Below, one piece after another: positions 42,793 to 52,011 of a DNA stretch of 64,000 nt. The translations under genes and the position numbers were made by a program. Positions within the stretch are counted from its first letter, which is position 1. Each line of letters opens with the position of its first letter. Origin of the DNA: JBGPEQ01 sp050180895 (lineage in GTDB: Bacteria > Pseudomonadota > Alphaproteobacteria > Dongiales > Dongiaceae); the NCBI GenBank assembly GCA_050180895.1, contig JBFXDS010000002.1, positions 661,131-725,130 on the forward strand, read 5' to 3'. The notes under the pieces are model-generated. The model did no database searches. It had not been told where the DNA came from and was given only the letters and a program-made list of their open reading frames with translations.

Positions 42793-42866
42793 GGCGCCTC
42801 CTCCTCCGCAGACTAGCGCCGTTCGAGGCAGGCCGAAAGGGAAGAAGGGATGACAGCCATCTTCGC

Positions 42867-42962
42867 ATGACCCGGAGTCTTGTCGCGCTCGCTTTCGCCG
42901 CCGCGAGCCTCGCCGGCGCGCCGGCGAACGGGCAGCTCGACCCGGAGATGTTCGAGCGCTAG
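42867..42962 (+). pseudogene. Signal peptide remnant with immediate stop
   Basis: ATG 42867 encodes MTRSLVALAFAAASLAGAPA followed by ANGQLDPEMFER and a TAG; after the stop the frame reads a few more codons to a second stop. It looks like the 5' end of an exported-protein gene whose body is gone, just upstream of a palindromic repeat. Confidence 0.35.
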
Positions 42963-42996
42963 GCGTTCAAGCTGAAGTAGCCGCGCGCAACATAGA

Positions 42997-43100
42997 CCCT
43001 CACCCTATCCCTCTCCCGCGAACGGGAGAGGGACTCGATTGTGCGGCTCGCTCGATCGAGTCCCCTCGCCCACGCAGGGGGAGAGGGTCAGGGTGAGGGT
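42997..43100. repeat. CCCTCACCC/GGGAGAGGG bimeric palindromic repeat, complete copy
   Basis: Two hairpin halves (CCCTCACCCTATCCCTCTCC with GGGAGAGGG, and CCCTCGCCC with GGGGGAGAGGGTCAGGGTGA) around an ACTCGATTGTGCGGCTCGCT centre that itself contains an inverted GATCGAGT. It is the reference copy for the family in this window. Confidence 0.85.
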
Positions 43101-43127
43101 GCGTCAGCCCAATTCTGCCTTCGAGTC

Positions 43128-43976
43128 CTACGCGCCGGCGCGGGACTTGCCCTTCTTCGCGGCGCCGTAGACCATCGGCACGGCCGCTTCGGTGGCCAGC
43201 ATGCGGAAGGTCAGGCTCTCCTGGACGTAGAGCCGCACCGTCGTCGCGGTGTGGTCGAGATAGCCGATGGAGAAATCCTGGCCGACGACGAGCTCGAAGT
43301 CGCCGCCGCGCTGGCTCAGCACGACAGCGCCGTTGACGCCGGGCGCGGAGACGATCGGGCCGTCGAGCAGGCGTCGGACATATTCGAGCAGCGGGAAGCC
43401 CGCCGGGGAGATGGTCTTGGTCAGGCCTTCGTAGCAGCGCGGACCGAGGGCAATGGCGTAAGGCCCGGCGACGCCGTTGACCGACAGCGTGTGCACGGCC
43501 TCGGCGACGACATTGTGATAGGCGAAGTAGTCTTCGGTCAGGGTGAGCGCGGGATGCTCGGCGCTGTCGCAGATGCCGGCGATGCCCGCCGCCGGGTAGC
43601 CGTGAAAGACGAGACGGTCCTCGGCGATGGCGATCTGGTAAGCCGCCATGCGCACGGCATCGAGATCGGGATCCTTGGAGCCGCGCGCCACGGCCTCCAG
43701 CTCGACGCGCGACAGCTCGAACGGCAGCCGCAGCTCCACCAGCGGCTGCACGCGGCGCAGGCGCGCCTCGAGGCCGGTGACCGGCGGGTCCGACCGATCG
43801 GCGAGATCGTCGGTGCGGCCGACATTGACCGCGGAGGCTTCCCAGCCGAGCGGGCCGGTGAAATCCACGAGCCGGCGCGCCGCCAGGGTGCCCTTCAGCG
43901 TGCGCCGCGCCTCGTCATCGATCGCCTTCCACGCCGCCTCGGAGACCGGCGCCAACTCCCGCAGAAGATCGTTCAT
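43128..43976 (-). CDS. Family 1 encapsulin shell protein
   Basis: 282 residues from ATG 43976, which overlaps the cargo gene stop by 4 bp (ATGA). HK97-type shell protein: MNDLLRELAPVSEAAWKAID, GTLAARRLVDFTGPLGWEAS, VNVGRTDDL, GPYAIALGPRCYEGL and the C-terminal LVVGQDFSIGYLDHTATTVR are family hallmarks. Many copies assemble an icosahedral protein shell that encloses a cargo enzyme; here the cargo gene sits directly upstream, giving an iron-storage compartment. Confidence 0.96.
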   Translation of the reverse strand: MNDLLRELAPVSEAAWKAIDDEARRTLKGTLAARRLVDFTGPLGWEASAVNVGRTDDLADRSDPPVTGLEARLRRVQPLVELRLPFELSRVELEAVARGSKDPDLDAVRMAAYQIAIAEDRLVFHGYPAAGIAGICDSAEHPALTLTEDYFAYHNVVAEAVHTLSVNGVAGPYAIALGPRCYEGLTKTISPAGFPLLEYVRRLLDGPIVSAPGVNGAVVLSQRGGDFELVVGQDFSIGYLDHTATTVRLYVQESLTFRMLATEAAVPMVYGAAKKGKSRAGA

Positions 43977-44359
43977 GTTCCCGTCACCTCGCGCAGGCTG
44001 CCGATGCCGAGCGAGCCGTCGCCCGCGCCACCGTCCGCGACCGCGCCGCCGGCGCCGGCAGCGGCCTCCTCGACCTGCGTGATCGGGCCCTGACTGTAGA
44101 GATAGGTCCGCATCTGCTCCTCGAAGCCGGGCGCGTTCCGGCGCAGCCACTCGAGGAGCATCATCGCGTGCTCGCGCTCCTCGTCCCGGTTGTGGGCGAG
44201 GATGGCGCGCAACTCCTGATCGCCGGCGGTATCGACCCGCTGATCGTACCAATCGACGGCGTCGAGCTCCTCCATGAGCGAGACGATGGCGCGATGCCGG
44301 TCCTTGGTCTCCGGCTTCAGCGCCGACTCATTTTCATGAAACCCCACGGAGGTGGCCAT
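43973..44359 (-). CDS. Encapsulated ferritin-like protein (EncFtn) cargo
   Basis: 128 residues from ATG 44359. The N-terminal 95 residues are a half-ferritin helical pair with the iron site in LMEELDAVDWYDQR (E30/E31), DEEREHAMML (E60/E61, H64). An Ala/Gly-rich linker leads to GDGSLGIGSLR at residues 113-123, the targeting peptide that docks the cargo inside encapsulin. It oxidises Fe(II) for storage in the shell. Translationally coupled to the shell gene. Confidence 0.96.
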   Translation of the reverse strand: MATSVGFHENESALKPETKDRHRAIVSLMEELDAVDWYDQRVDTAGDQELRAILAHNRDEEREHAMMLLEWLRRNAPGFEEQMRTYLYSQGPITQVEEAAAGAGGAVADGGAGDGSLGIGSLREVTGT

Positions 44360-44537
44360 TCGGGATCTCCCCTTGTGTTCCAGACCTTAGTCCTAGACCC
44401 GCCATCCTAATCCGCTCCAGCCCGGCGGACGAAGCGACAAAATAGAAGCCGCCGACTCCCGGAACCCGTCACGGCCGCGGATTGTTCCACCGACACTGCC
44501 GGCGCCTTTCCGGCGGTCCACCATCGAGGGAACTGCC

Positions 44538-44761
44538 ATGAATGACAAGGTCTACAGCGTCACCGAGATCGTCGGCTCCTCCCGGACATCGATCGACGAC
44601 GCCATCCGGGGCGCCGTCTCGACCGCCCACCAATCGCTGCGCAATCTCGACTGGTTCGAGGTGACGGAAATACGCGGCCATATCGAGAACGGCGAGGTCG
44701 CACATGTCCAGGTCGGACTGAAGATCGGCTCCGCTACGAGGCGAAGCCGGGTCCGTCCTGA
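44538..44761 (+). CDS. Dodecin (probable 1-nt frameshift near the 3' end)
   Basis: The first ~63 residues, MNDKVYSVTEIVGSSRTSID through NLDWFEVTEIRGHIENGEVA and VQVGLKIG, are dodecin, a dodecameric flavin-binding protein of ~68 residues. The uninterrupted frame continues as SATRRSRVRPEPGRQE to 44780. If one T is restored near 44730 the sequence reads IGFRYEAKPGPS and stops at 44761, the normal dodecin end. The uncorrected frame overlaps the converging gene; the corrected one does not. Either a recent mutation or a base-calling error. I give the corrected end. Confidence 0.9.
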
Positions 44762-44770
44762 GCCCGGCCG

Positions 44771-45265
44771 TCAGGAATAGGCGATCAGCCGGCCGCAGGC
44801 GATAACGGCCACCCACAAGGAGATCGAGACGGCTCCGGCAATCCGCGCAGAGGCCGGGGGGTGCTGCAGGTCCCAGCTTGCGACGCGCCGCCAGCCACCG
44901 AGATGGAAGAGCACGGCATTCGTTCCGGCGAGCGCGATCACCGCCAGCTTGGTCAGGAAGACGGTGTTGCGCGACAGCGCCACCGCCTCGGTGACGAACA
45001 GCAGCACTCCCATGGGCACGGCGAGGCAAAAGCCGATGACAGCCAAGCGCAGCAGATGGCGGGCCAGCCCCTCGGCCGACAGCCAGCGCCCGGCGCCGAT
45101 CAGCCGCAGATCGAGCCCGACGATCGAGCCGACCAACAGCACGAAGCCGAGGATATGCAGGATCTCGACGATCGGATAGAGCAGCGGCGACTGCCGCATC
45201 GCCTGGCCGACGGCACCCTCCTGCAGCCACAGCAGCCAGGCCGGCCCGCCGGCATGATGCTCCAT
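44771..45265 (-). CDS. Small multi-pass membrane protein (DUF6644-like)
   Basis: 164 residues with four or five hydrophobic helices (YPIVEILHILGFVLLVGSIV; AVIGFCLAVPMGVLLFVTEA; VFLTKLAVIALAGTNAVLFH; AVSISLWVAVIACGRLI). It starts on the stop of the upstream DUF6152 gene (shared base at 45265). The pair DUF6152 plus this type of membrane protein is a recurring neighbourhood; function unknown. Confidence 0.85.
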   Translation of the reverse strand: MEHHAGGPAWLLWLQEGAVGQAMRQSPLLYPIVEILHILGFVLLVGSIVGLDLRLIGAGRWLSAEGLARHLLRLAVIGFCLAVPMGVLLFVTEAVALSRNTVFLTKLAVIALAGTNAVLFHLGGWRRVASWDLQHPPASARIAGAVSISLWVAVIACGRLIAYS

Positions 45266-45645
45266 CAGCGCAGCTCGACGGACATGCCGTTCACGATGAT
45301 GCGCTCCGCCCGCATCTCCACGGGATCGGTCTTGTGCGGATAGCCTTGCACGGAGACCGTGTCGCCGACCCTGAGCATCTCGGCCTCGAGCCCGCGGTTG
45401 ATCATGCGCCGGGGCGGCGACAGGATGATCAGCCAGGTCTTCTCCGGCGTCTCCAGCCGCAGCGTGCCGTGCGGGTTCTCGAACGTCACCTCCTGGATCG
45501 TGCCGGTGAGGTCGAGCAGCTGGGTGGAGTCATACCCGCCCCAGCCGTGATGCGCGGCGGCAGGCCGCATGGCAAAGGCGGCGGCAAGAGCGACGATGAC
45601 CGACAGCAGGACGGAGAATTGCAGGGTGCGGATATCGGGCCGCAT
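45265..45645 (-). CDS. Exported DUF6152-family protein
   Basis: 126 residues with a signal peptide (LLSVIVALAAAFAMRPAAA) cleaved before HHGWGGYDSTQ. The mature part has DLTGTIQEVTFENPHGTLRL and GDTVSVQGYPHKTDPVEMRA, the OB-like beta pattern of the family. Probably periplasmic. Translationally joined to the membrane protein gene. Confidence 0.88.
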   Translation of the reverse strand: MRPDIRTLQFSVLLSVIVALAAAFAMRPAAAHHGWGGYDSTQLLDLTGTIQEVTFENPHGTLRLETPEKTWLIILSPPRRMINRGLEAEMLRVGDTVSVQGYPHKTDPVEMRAERIIVNGMSVELR

Positions 45646-45956
45646 CGGCGGTGACCTCCCTGAGCTGCGAGCGCACGAACGGTCGGGCCCGCCGACGAGG
45701 CGGCGGCCATCACAAGATGTAGGATGCCGGCACGGTCGGCCAAGGGGGCGGCGGCGCGGCCGGGCGGAATTTCGTTTGACTTGCCCATGCGAATGGCGTT
45801 CAGTTTGTGATGCAATCGATGTTTTGGCTTGCCTTGGCTGTTTCGTCTCATAGGGCGCCCGTTCAAGACGCTTCCCAAAAATTTTGGTTGTAGCAGGCCG
45901 CGCGATGGTCGCGCGGTCGATGACGCACGTTCGCGTGCACTACCAATGGAGTGACT
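45646..45956. other. 311-bp intergenic region: long cspA-type leader
   Basis: Includes a candidate 5' untranslated leader of the cold-shock gene: relatively AT-rich (CCCAAAAATTTTGGTTG near 45875) with two small hairpins (GCGCGATGGTCGCGCG; ACGTTCGCGTGC). Long structured leaders are usual for csp genes, but I cannot place the transcription start. Confidence 0.4.
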
Positions 45957-46160
45957 ATGGCTATCGGTACCGTTAAGTGGTTCAACCCGACCAAGGGCTT
46001 CGGCTTCATCGTCCCGGCCGACGGCTCGAAGGACGTGTTCGTGCATATCAGCGCGGTCGAGCGCGCCGGCCTCGGCCAGCTGGTCGAGGGTCAGCGCGTC
46101 AGCTTCGACGTGACGATCGAGCGCGGCAAGAGCGCGGCCACGAACCTCAAGGCGGCGTAA
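45957..46160 (+). CDS. Cold-shock protein, CspA family
   Basis: 67 residues from ATG 45957 (GGAG 5 bases upstream; a GTG two codons earlier is less likely). RNP1 KGFGFIVP and RNP2 VFVHISAVE are intact in GTVKWFNPTKGFGFIVPADG. Single-stranded RNA/DNA chaperone in the cytoplasm. Followed by a terminator. Confidence 0.96.
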   Translation: MAIGTVKWFNPTKGFGFIVPADGSKDVFVHISAVERAGLGQLVEGQRVSFDVTIERGKSAATNLKAA

Positions 46161-46178
46161 CCTCGCTGTCAAACAACG

Positions 46179-46212
46179 ACGGCCCCGGCGGCGACGCCGG
46201 GGCCGTTTTCTT
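46179..46212 (+). terminator. Intrinsic terminator after cspA
   Basis: A 12-bp GC-rich stem (ACGGCCCCGGCG / CGCCGGGGCCGT) with loop GCGA, followed by TTTC. Lies 18 bp after the csp stop and between it and the converging dienelactone hydrolase gene. Confidence 0.8.
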
Positions 46213-46243
46213 TGCAGGGCCCGCAAAGGCAGACCTCGATCGA

Positions 46244-47107
46244 CTATGCGCTGGGTTTCAGCCGCTCGGCGAAGAAGGCGAGCGTGCGGTCCCAGGCCAG
46301 CTTGGCCGCCTCGGCATTGTAGCGTTCGGCCGACATGTCGTTGTTGAAGGCGTGCTGCGCGCCGTCATACATATGCAGCGTATAGGAGACGCCCGCCTTG
46401 TCGAGCGCCTCGCGGAAGGCCGGAACGCCTTCGTTGATGCGCTCGTCCATGCCGGCATAGTGCAACAGCAGCGGCGCCTTGATCTTCGCCGCGTCGGCCG
46501 GGTCGGGCGCACGGCCGTAGTAGACCACGCCGGCATCCAGCGTCGGATCGTTGACGGCGAGCTGGCCGACCTGACCGCCGCCCCAGCAGAAGCCGACGGC
46601 ACCGACCTTGCCGTTGCCGTCCGCATGGCCGCGCAGGTAGGCGACCGCCGCGACGGCGTTGGCCGCCGTCGTCGCCTGGTCGAGCTTGCCGATCATGTCG
46701 CGCGCCTGGTCCTCGTTGTCGGGCGTACCGCCGGCTGGCGACAGGAAATCGACCGCCAGAGCCATGAACCCGCCCACGGCGACGCGGCGGGCGACATCCT
46801 CGATATGCGCGTTGAGGCCGCGATTCTCGTGGATGACGACGACGGTGCCGAACGTGCCGCCATCCGCCGGCTTGACGAGATAGCCCTTCACCTCGCCGCC
46901 CTGGCCGGGGAAGGCGACCTCGCTGGCGGCGATGCGCGCATCGTCGGCGGCGACCACGGCCGCGACGGCGCGGTTCTCCAGCAGCGGCAGCACCGCCATG
47001 GCGGCGGCCGTGCCGCCGGTCAAGGCTGCAAGCCGATCGAGGAAGGTGCGACGGTCGAGCGGGGCGTGGGCGTATTCGTCGTAGAGATCGATGATCCGTT
47101 GATCCAT
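46244..47107 (-). CDS. Dienelactone hydrolase family protein with Tat-like signal
   Basis: 287 residues from ATG 47107 (GGGAGGG upstream). An RRTFLDRLAALTGGTAAAMA stretch near the N-terminus resembles a twin-arginine signal, so the protein may be exported. The DLH fold is marked by VVVIHENRGLNAHIEDVARR, the Cys nucleophile in AVGFCWGGGQVG, the Asp in LLHYAGMDERIN and the His in DGAQHAFNND. Hydrolyses a lactone or ester; substrate unknown. Confidence 0.92.
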   Translation of the reverse strand: MDQRIIDLYDEYAHAPLDRRTFLDRLAALTGGTAAAMAVLPLLENRAVAAVVAADDARIAASEVAFPGQGGEVKGYLVKPADGGTFGTVVVIHENRGLNAHIEDVARRVAVGGFMALAVDFLSPAGGTPDNEDQARDMIGKLDQATTAANAVAAVAYLRGHADGNGKVGAVGFCWGGGQVGQLAVNDPTLDAGVVYYGRAPDPADAAKIKAPLLLHYAGMDERINEGVPAFREALDKAGVSYTLHMYDGAQHAFNNDMSAERYNAEAAKLAWDRTLAFFAERLKPSA

Positions 47108-47175
47108 TAGTCCCTCCCTGATGGCTGGCTGGGGCTGACCGACGAGAACACTGGGCCATAGCGCCCTATTCCAAC

Positions 47176-47219
47176 GGAAGGAATTTTTCGGTGGCCGGGG
47201 AAGGAATTTTTCGGTGGCC
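47176..47219. repeat. Tandem duplication of a 22-bp unit
   Basis: Two consecutive copies of GGAAGGAATTTTTCGGTGGC plus CG/GG, between the dienelactone hydrolase start and the LysE stop. Confidence 0.7.
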
Positions 47220-47232
47220 GGCGGCGGCTTGG

Positions 47233-47856
47233 CTACAGCCGACCCGCCTCGGCCAGGCCGAGCGCCGCGCCGAGCCCCAGCATCAGCATGGCCGTCAGGA
47301 GATCGGCGGTGCGCAACGCCCGCCGGCTGCCGGCCAGCGTCGCCAACCGCCGGCCGCCCGCGGCCAGGCCGAAGAACCACAGCGGCGACACCAGCATCAC
47401 GCCCAAGGCGAACATGGCGCGGTCGCTGCCGGCGAAACGGACGGCCACGCCGCCGACCACGCCGATCATCTCGAGATAGACCTGCGGATTGAGGACGCTC
47501 AAGGCGAATGCGGTCGCGATGGCGCGGGAGCGGCCGCGCGGCGCCTCCCTGTCGATGCGCGCATCGTTCAGCACGTCGAGGAGGAGCTTCCCGCCATAGG
47601 CGCAGATGAAGGCGGCGCCGCACCAGCCGGCGAACCTCGCCAGCGACGGGAACGCCGCAAGGGCGGTGCCGAAGCCGGCGGCGCCGGCGGCGATCAGGAC
47701 GAGGTCGGCGACCGAGCAGATCGTCGCGACCTCGATGGCCGCCCTGCACCGCATGCCCTGCCGCAGGACGAAGATGCTCTGCGGTCCGAGCGTGCAGCAC
47801 AGGCCGACGCCGAGCGCCACGCCCTGGATGAGGATCGACAGCAGATGCGCCGACAT
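47233..47856 (-). CDS. LysE/ArgO-family amino acid exporter
   Basis: 207 residues from ATG 47856. Six predicted helices; the family start GVALGVGLCCTLGPQSIFVL and the LSVLNPQVYLEMIGVVGGVA motif place it with LysE/ArgO exporters of basic amino acids. The usual substrate is lysine or arginine. No LysG-type regulator is adjacent. Confidence 0.92.
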   Translation of the reverse strand: MSAHLLSILIQGVALGVGLCCTLGPQSIFVLRQGMRCRAAIEVATICSVADLVLIAAGAAGFGTALAAFPSLARFAGWCGAAFICAYGGKLLLDVLNDARIDREAPRGRSRAIATAFALSVLNPQVYLEMIGVVGGVAVRFAGSDRAMFALGVMLVSPLWFFGLAAGGRRLATLAGSRRALRTADLLTAMLMLGLGAALGLAEAGRL

Positions 47857-48169
47857 CGTCCCTGCCCCCTTGCCCGCGGCCGGGCCCGACATCGGGCCGG
47901 CCCCTTGCTTTCCCGTGTTTCCAGGACCATGAGGGCGCCGGCGCAATAGCGGCAGTGACGCCTGTCACGCGCGCGGCGACAAACCGCGCCGCGAGTGATT
48001 GCCGTCACGCGAATCGAAGGCGAGACTCCCGCGGCGGCCGGCGCCCGGCGGGGAAACGCGATCACGATTCGGTGAGCCTCGCCAATGGATGCCGCAGGGC
48101 GACGATTGCCAAGCGGCGGCAAAGGCCCATATTGGTGAGACATCGGCGATCGCGAGACGAAGGCGGAGC
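47857..48169. other. 313-bp divergent intergenic region (lysE / S41 protease)
   Basis: Both neighbours are transcribed outward. GTGACGCCTGTCAC at 47955-47968 is a short inverted repeat; otherwise I see no clear operator, repeat or small gene. Confidence 0.4.
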
Positions 48170-49429
48170 ATGCGCTCGACCCGGCTGCCATTCCTCCACA
48201 GCTTGCTGGTGCTGATCGCGGTCGCGGCGGCGCCGCTTCCCGCCCGCGCCGATCAGGCCCCGTCGTCCGCGGTGGCAACCGCGGCCGCGGACTTCGACGA
48301 GGCCTGGCGCATCGTGCGCGACCGCTTCTATGACCGCGGGATGCACGGGCTCGACTGGGACGCCGTCGGCGCCAAATATCGGCAGGCGGCCGCGGCGGCG
48401 ACCGGCGAGCGCGCCGTGGCGGAGGCGATCAACGCCATGTTGGCGGAACTCAAGGCCTCGCACCTCGGCTACTACACGCGCCAGGACACCGCCTACTACG
48501 ACCTCGCGGACATCTTCTCGCGCAGCCTGCGCGACCGACTCAAACCGGTGTTCTCCGGCGGCGAGGTCGCCTACACGGGAATCGGCATCTTCACCCGCCG
48601 GATCGAGGACAAGACCTTCGTCAGCGGCGTGCTCGACGGCCTGCCGGCGGACAAGGCGGGCCTGCGCGTGGGCGACGAGATCCTCGCGGTCGACGGCGCG
48701 CCGTTCGAGCCGATCGATTCCTTCGCCGACAAGTCCGGCCGCAAGGTGACACTGGACATCCGGCGGACACGCGACGGCGCGCCGCGACAGCTCGACGTCG
48801 TGCCCCGGCGCATCGAGCCCAACGAGACCTATCTCGAGGCCATGCGCGCGAGCAGCCGCATCATCGACCATGCCGGCGTGAAGATCGGCTACATCCACGT
48901 CTGGTCCTATGCGCGCGGCAGCTACCAGGAGCTTCTGGAGCAGCAGATCTCGAACGGCCCGCTCAAGGATGCGGACGCGCTGATCTGGGACCTGCGCGAC
49001 GGCTGGGGCGGCGCCGACCCCGCCTATCTCGACATCTTCAACGCCCGCGCGCCGACCATGCTGACGACCGGCCGCGGCGGCGACCGCTCGGTGGTCAACG
49101 CCCGCTGGCGCAGGCCGGCGGCGCTGCTGATCAACGGCGGCACGCGCAGCGGCAAGGAGGTCCTGACCTACGGGTTCAAGAAATACGGCTACGGCGAGGT
49201 GGTCGGCACGCGTACCGCCGGCGCCCTGCTGGCCGGGCGCGCCTTCCTGCTCTCCGGCGGCGGCCTGCTGCTGGTGCCCGTCGCCGACGTGTCGGTCGAC
49301 GGCGAGCGGCTGGAGGAGCGCGGCGTCACGCCGACGATCGAGGTGGCGCGCGACATCCCCTATGCCGCCGGCGCCGATCCGCAGCTCGATCGCGCCGTCG
49401 CGGAGCTTGTCCGGTCGGTCGGGGGGTGA
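48170..49429 (+). CDS. S41 (tail-specific/CtpA-like) peptidase with PDZ domain
   Basis: 419 residues from ATG 48170. Signal peptide (LHSLLVLIAVAAAPLPARA), an N-terminal helical domain, a PDZ domain around FVSGVLDGLPADKAGLRVGD, then the S41 core with the Ser in NGGTRSGKEVLTYG and a nearby Lys. Some catalytic-dyad positions differ from classical CtpA, but Ser and Lys are present. Acts in the periplasm on C-terminal tails of proteins. Confidence 0.92.
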   Translation: MRSTRLPFLHSLLVLIAVAAAPLPARADQAPSSAVATAAADFDEAWRIVRDRFYDRGMHGLDWDAVGAKYRQAAAAATGERAVAEAINAMLAELKASHLGYYTRQDTAYYDLADIFSRSLRDRLKPVFSGGEVAYTGIGIFTRRIEDKTFVSGVLDGLPADKAGLRVGDEILAVDGAPFEPIDSFADKSGRKVTLDIRRTRDGAPRQLDVVPRRIEPNETYLEAMRASSRIIDHAGVKIGYIHVWSYARGSYQELLEQQISNGPLKDADALIWDLRDGWGGADPAYLDIFNARAPTMLTTGRGGDRSVVNARWRRPAALLINGGTRSGKEVLTYGFKKYGYGEVVGTRTAGALLAGRAFLLSGGGLLLVPVADVSVDGERLEERGVTPTIEVARDIPYAAGADPQLDRAVAELVRSVGG

Positions 49430-49468
49430 GGCCGATTGCCGCCGGGGCGGCCGGCAGTCTCCGACAGG

Positions 49469-50701
49469 TCAGCGCACCGCGCGCAGGCGCGTCCGGCCGC
49501 CGCCCATATGGGCGCGCTCCCACTCGGTCATGTAGTCGCGCGTGAGCGGCACCGCCTCCTGGCGCCGGGCGAGCTGCATCTGGAAGACCATCTGGCCGCC
49601 ATGGCGGAAGCCCAGCTCGCATCCCGTGAGGTAGAATTCCCACATGCGGCAGAAGCGCTCATCGTAGAGCGCGCGGACCGCGTCGCGGTTGGCGGCGAAG
49701 CGCTGGCGCCAGGCGCGCAGCGTCTCCGCATAGTGCAGGCGCAGGATCTCAATGTCGGTAACCCACAGTCCGACGTCCTGCACCGCCGCCAAGACTTCGG
49801 AGAGCGACGGCGCGTAGCCGCCGGGGAAGATGTATTTCTGCACCCAGGGATTGGTCCCGCCCGGCGGGTCCATACGGCCGATGGAATGCAGCAGCGCCAC
49901 GCCGTCCTCGGCGAGAAGCTCCTTCAGCTTGCCGAAGAACTCCCGGTAGTGCGGCACCCCGACATGCTCGAACATGCCGACGGAGACGATGCGGTCGTAG
50001 CGGCCGGGCTCCTCGCGGTAGTCGCGCAGGTGGAAGCGGGCGCGGTCGGCGAGGCCGAGTTCGGCGGCGCGCTCGCGGCTGATCTTGTGCTGCTCCGTGC
50101 TGAGGGTGACGCCGGTGACGTCGGCGCCCGCCTCCTGCGCCAGATAGAGCCCGAGCCCGCCCCAGCCCGAGCCGATGTCCAGCACCGTCAGCCCGGGCCG
50201 GTCGAGCAGCAGCTTGCTGGCGATATGGCGCTTCTTGTTCTCCTGCGCGGTCTCCAGGCTGTCGCCTTCGGCGGCGAAGTAGGCGCAGGAATACTGCCGG
50301 TCGCGGTCGAGGAACAGGTCGTAGAGCTTGCCCGACAGGTCATAGTGGTGGGCGACGTTGCGGCGCGCGCGGCCCATGGGGTTGTACTGCCGCAGCCGGC
50401 GCGTGAGCGTGTTCAGCAGCGTGAACCAGACCGTCCGCTCGAGGTTGCCGTAGTTCCGGAGGGCGATCTCCAGGAAGTCGTAGAGCGTCCCCTCCTCGAT
50501 CGTCAGCGTCCCGTCCATGTAGGCTTCGCCGACGGACAGCGCCGGATTGAGCGCCATGCCGTAGTCCTGGCCGCGGCCGGCGAGACGGATGGTGCAGCGC
50601 GGCGCGCTGCCGTCGCCGAAGCGGTGGGTGCGCCCGGCGCCGTCGATCAGCCGCAGGCTGCCGACCCGGACGATGGATTTGAGGAGCGCCGCAAACAGCA
50701 T
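49469..50701 (-). CDS. Cyclopropane-fatty-acyl-phospholipid synthase family methyltransferase
   Basis: 410 residues. The SAM site is VLDIGSGWGGLGLYLAQEAG, preceded by NVAHHYDLSGKLYDLFLDRD and followed by GVTLSTEQHKISRERAAELG and GMFEHVGVPHYREFF, all hallmarks of Cfa/CmaA enzymes. It methylates double bonds of membrane acyl chains from SAM. Shadows in other frames are ignored. Product likely modifies the inner leaflet. Confidence 0.94.
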   Translation of the reverse strand: MLFAALLKSIVRVGSLRLIDGAGRTHRFGDGSAPRCTIRLAGRGQDYGMALNPALSVGEAYMDGTLTIEEGTLYDFLEIALRNYGNLERTVWFTLLNTLTRRLRQYNPMGRARRNVAHHYDLSGKLYDLFLDRDRQYSCAYFAAEGDSLETAQENKKRHIASKLLLDRPGLTVLDIGSGWGGLGLYLAQEAGADVTGVTLSTEQHKISRERAAELGLADRARFHLRDYREEPGRYDRIVSVGMFEHVGVPHYREFFGKLKELLAEDGVALLHSIGRMDPPGGTNPWVQKYIFPGGYAPSLSEVLAAVQDVGLWVTDIEILRLHYAETLRAWRQRFAANRDAVRALYDERFCRMWEFYLTGCELGFRHGGQMVFQMQLARRQEAVPLTRDYMTEWERAHMGGGRTRLRAVR

Positions 50702-50776
50702 GCCTTGACCGACCCCGCTTTCGATGCGCGACGCCAGGCAAGATAGCGGTGCCGGAGGGGGTTGGCCAGAATGGAC

Positions 50777-50804
50777 GTAGGGGCGACCGGCCGGTCGCCC
50801 CTAC
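50777..50804. repeat. 28-bp perfect palindrome of the GTAGGGGCGA family
   Basis: GTAGGGGCGACCGG and its exact inverse CCGGTCGCCCCTAC. Related short palindromes (GTAGGGGCG..., ...CGCCCCTAC) occur at 23817, 23930, 24157 and 33853. It lies between the stop of the kinase gene and the start of the cyclopropane synthase gene and could also act as a terminator. Confidence 0.7.
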
Positions 50805-50817
50805 AGCACGGTCGATG

Positions 50818-51992
<1,175 letters not shown>

Positions 51993-52011
<19 letters not shown>

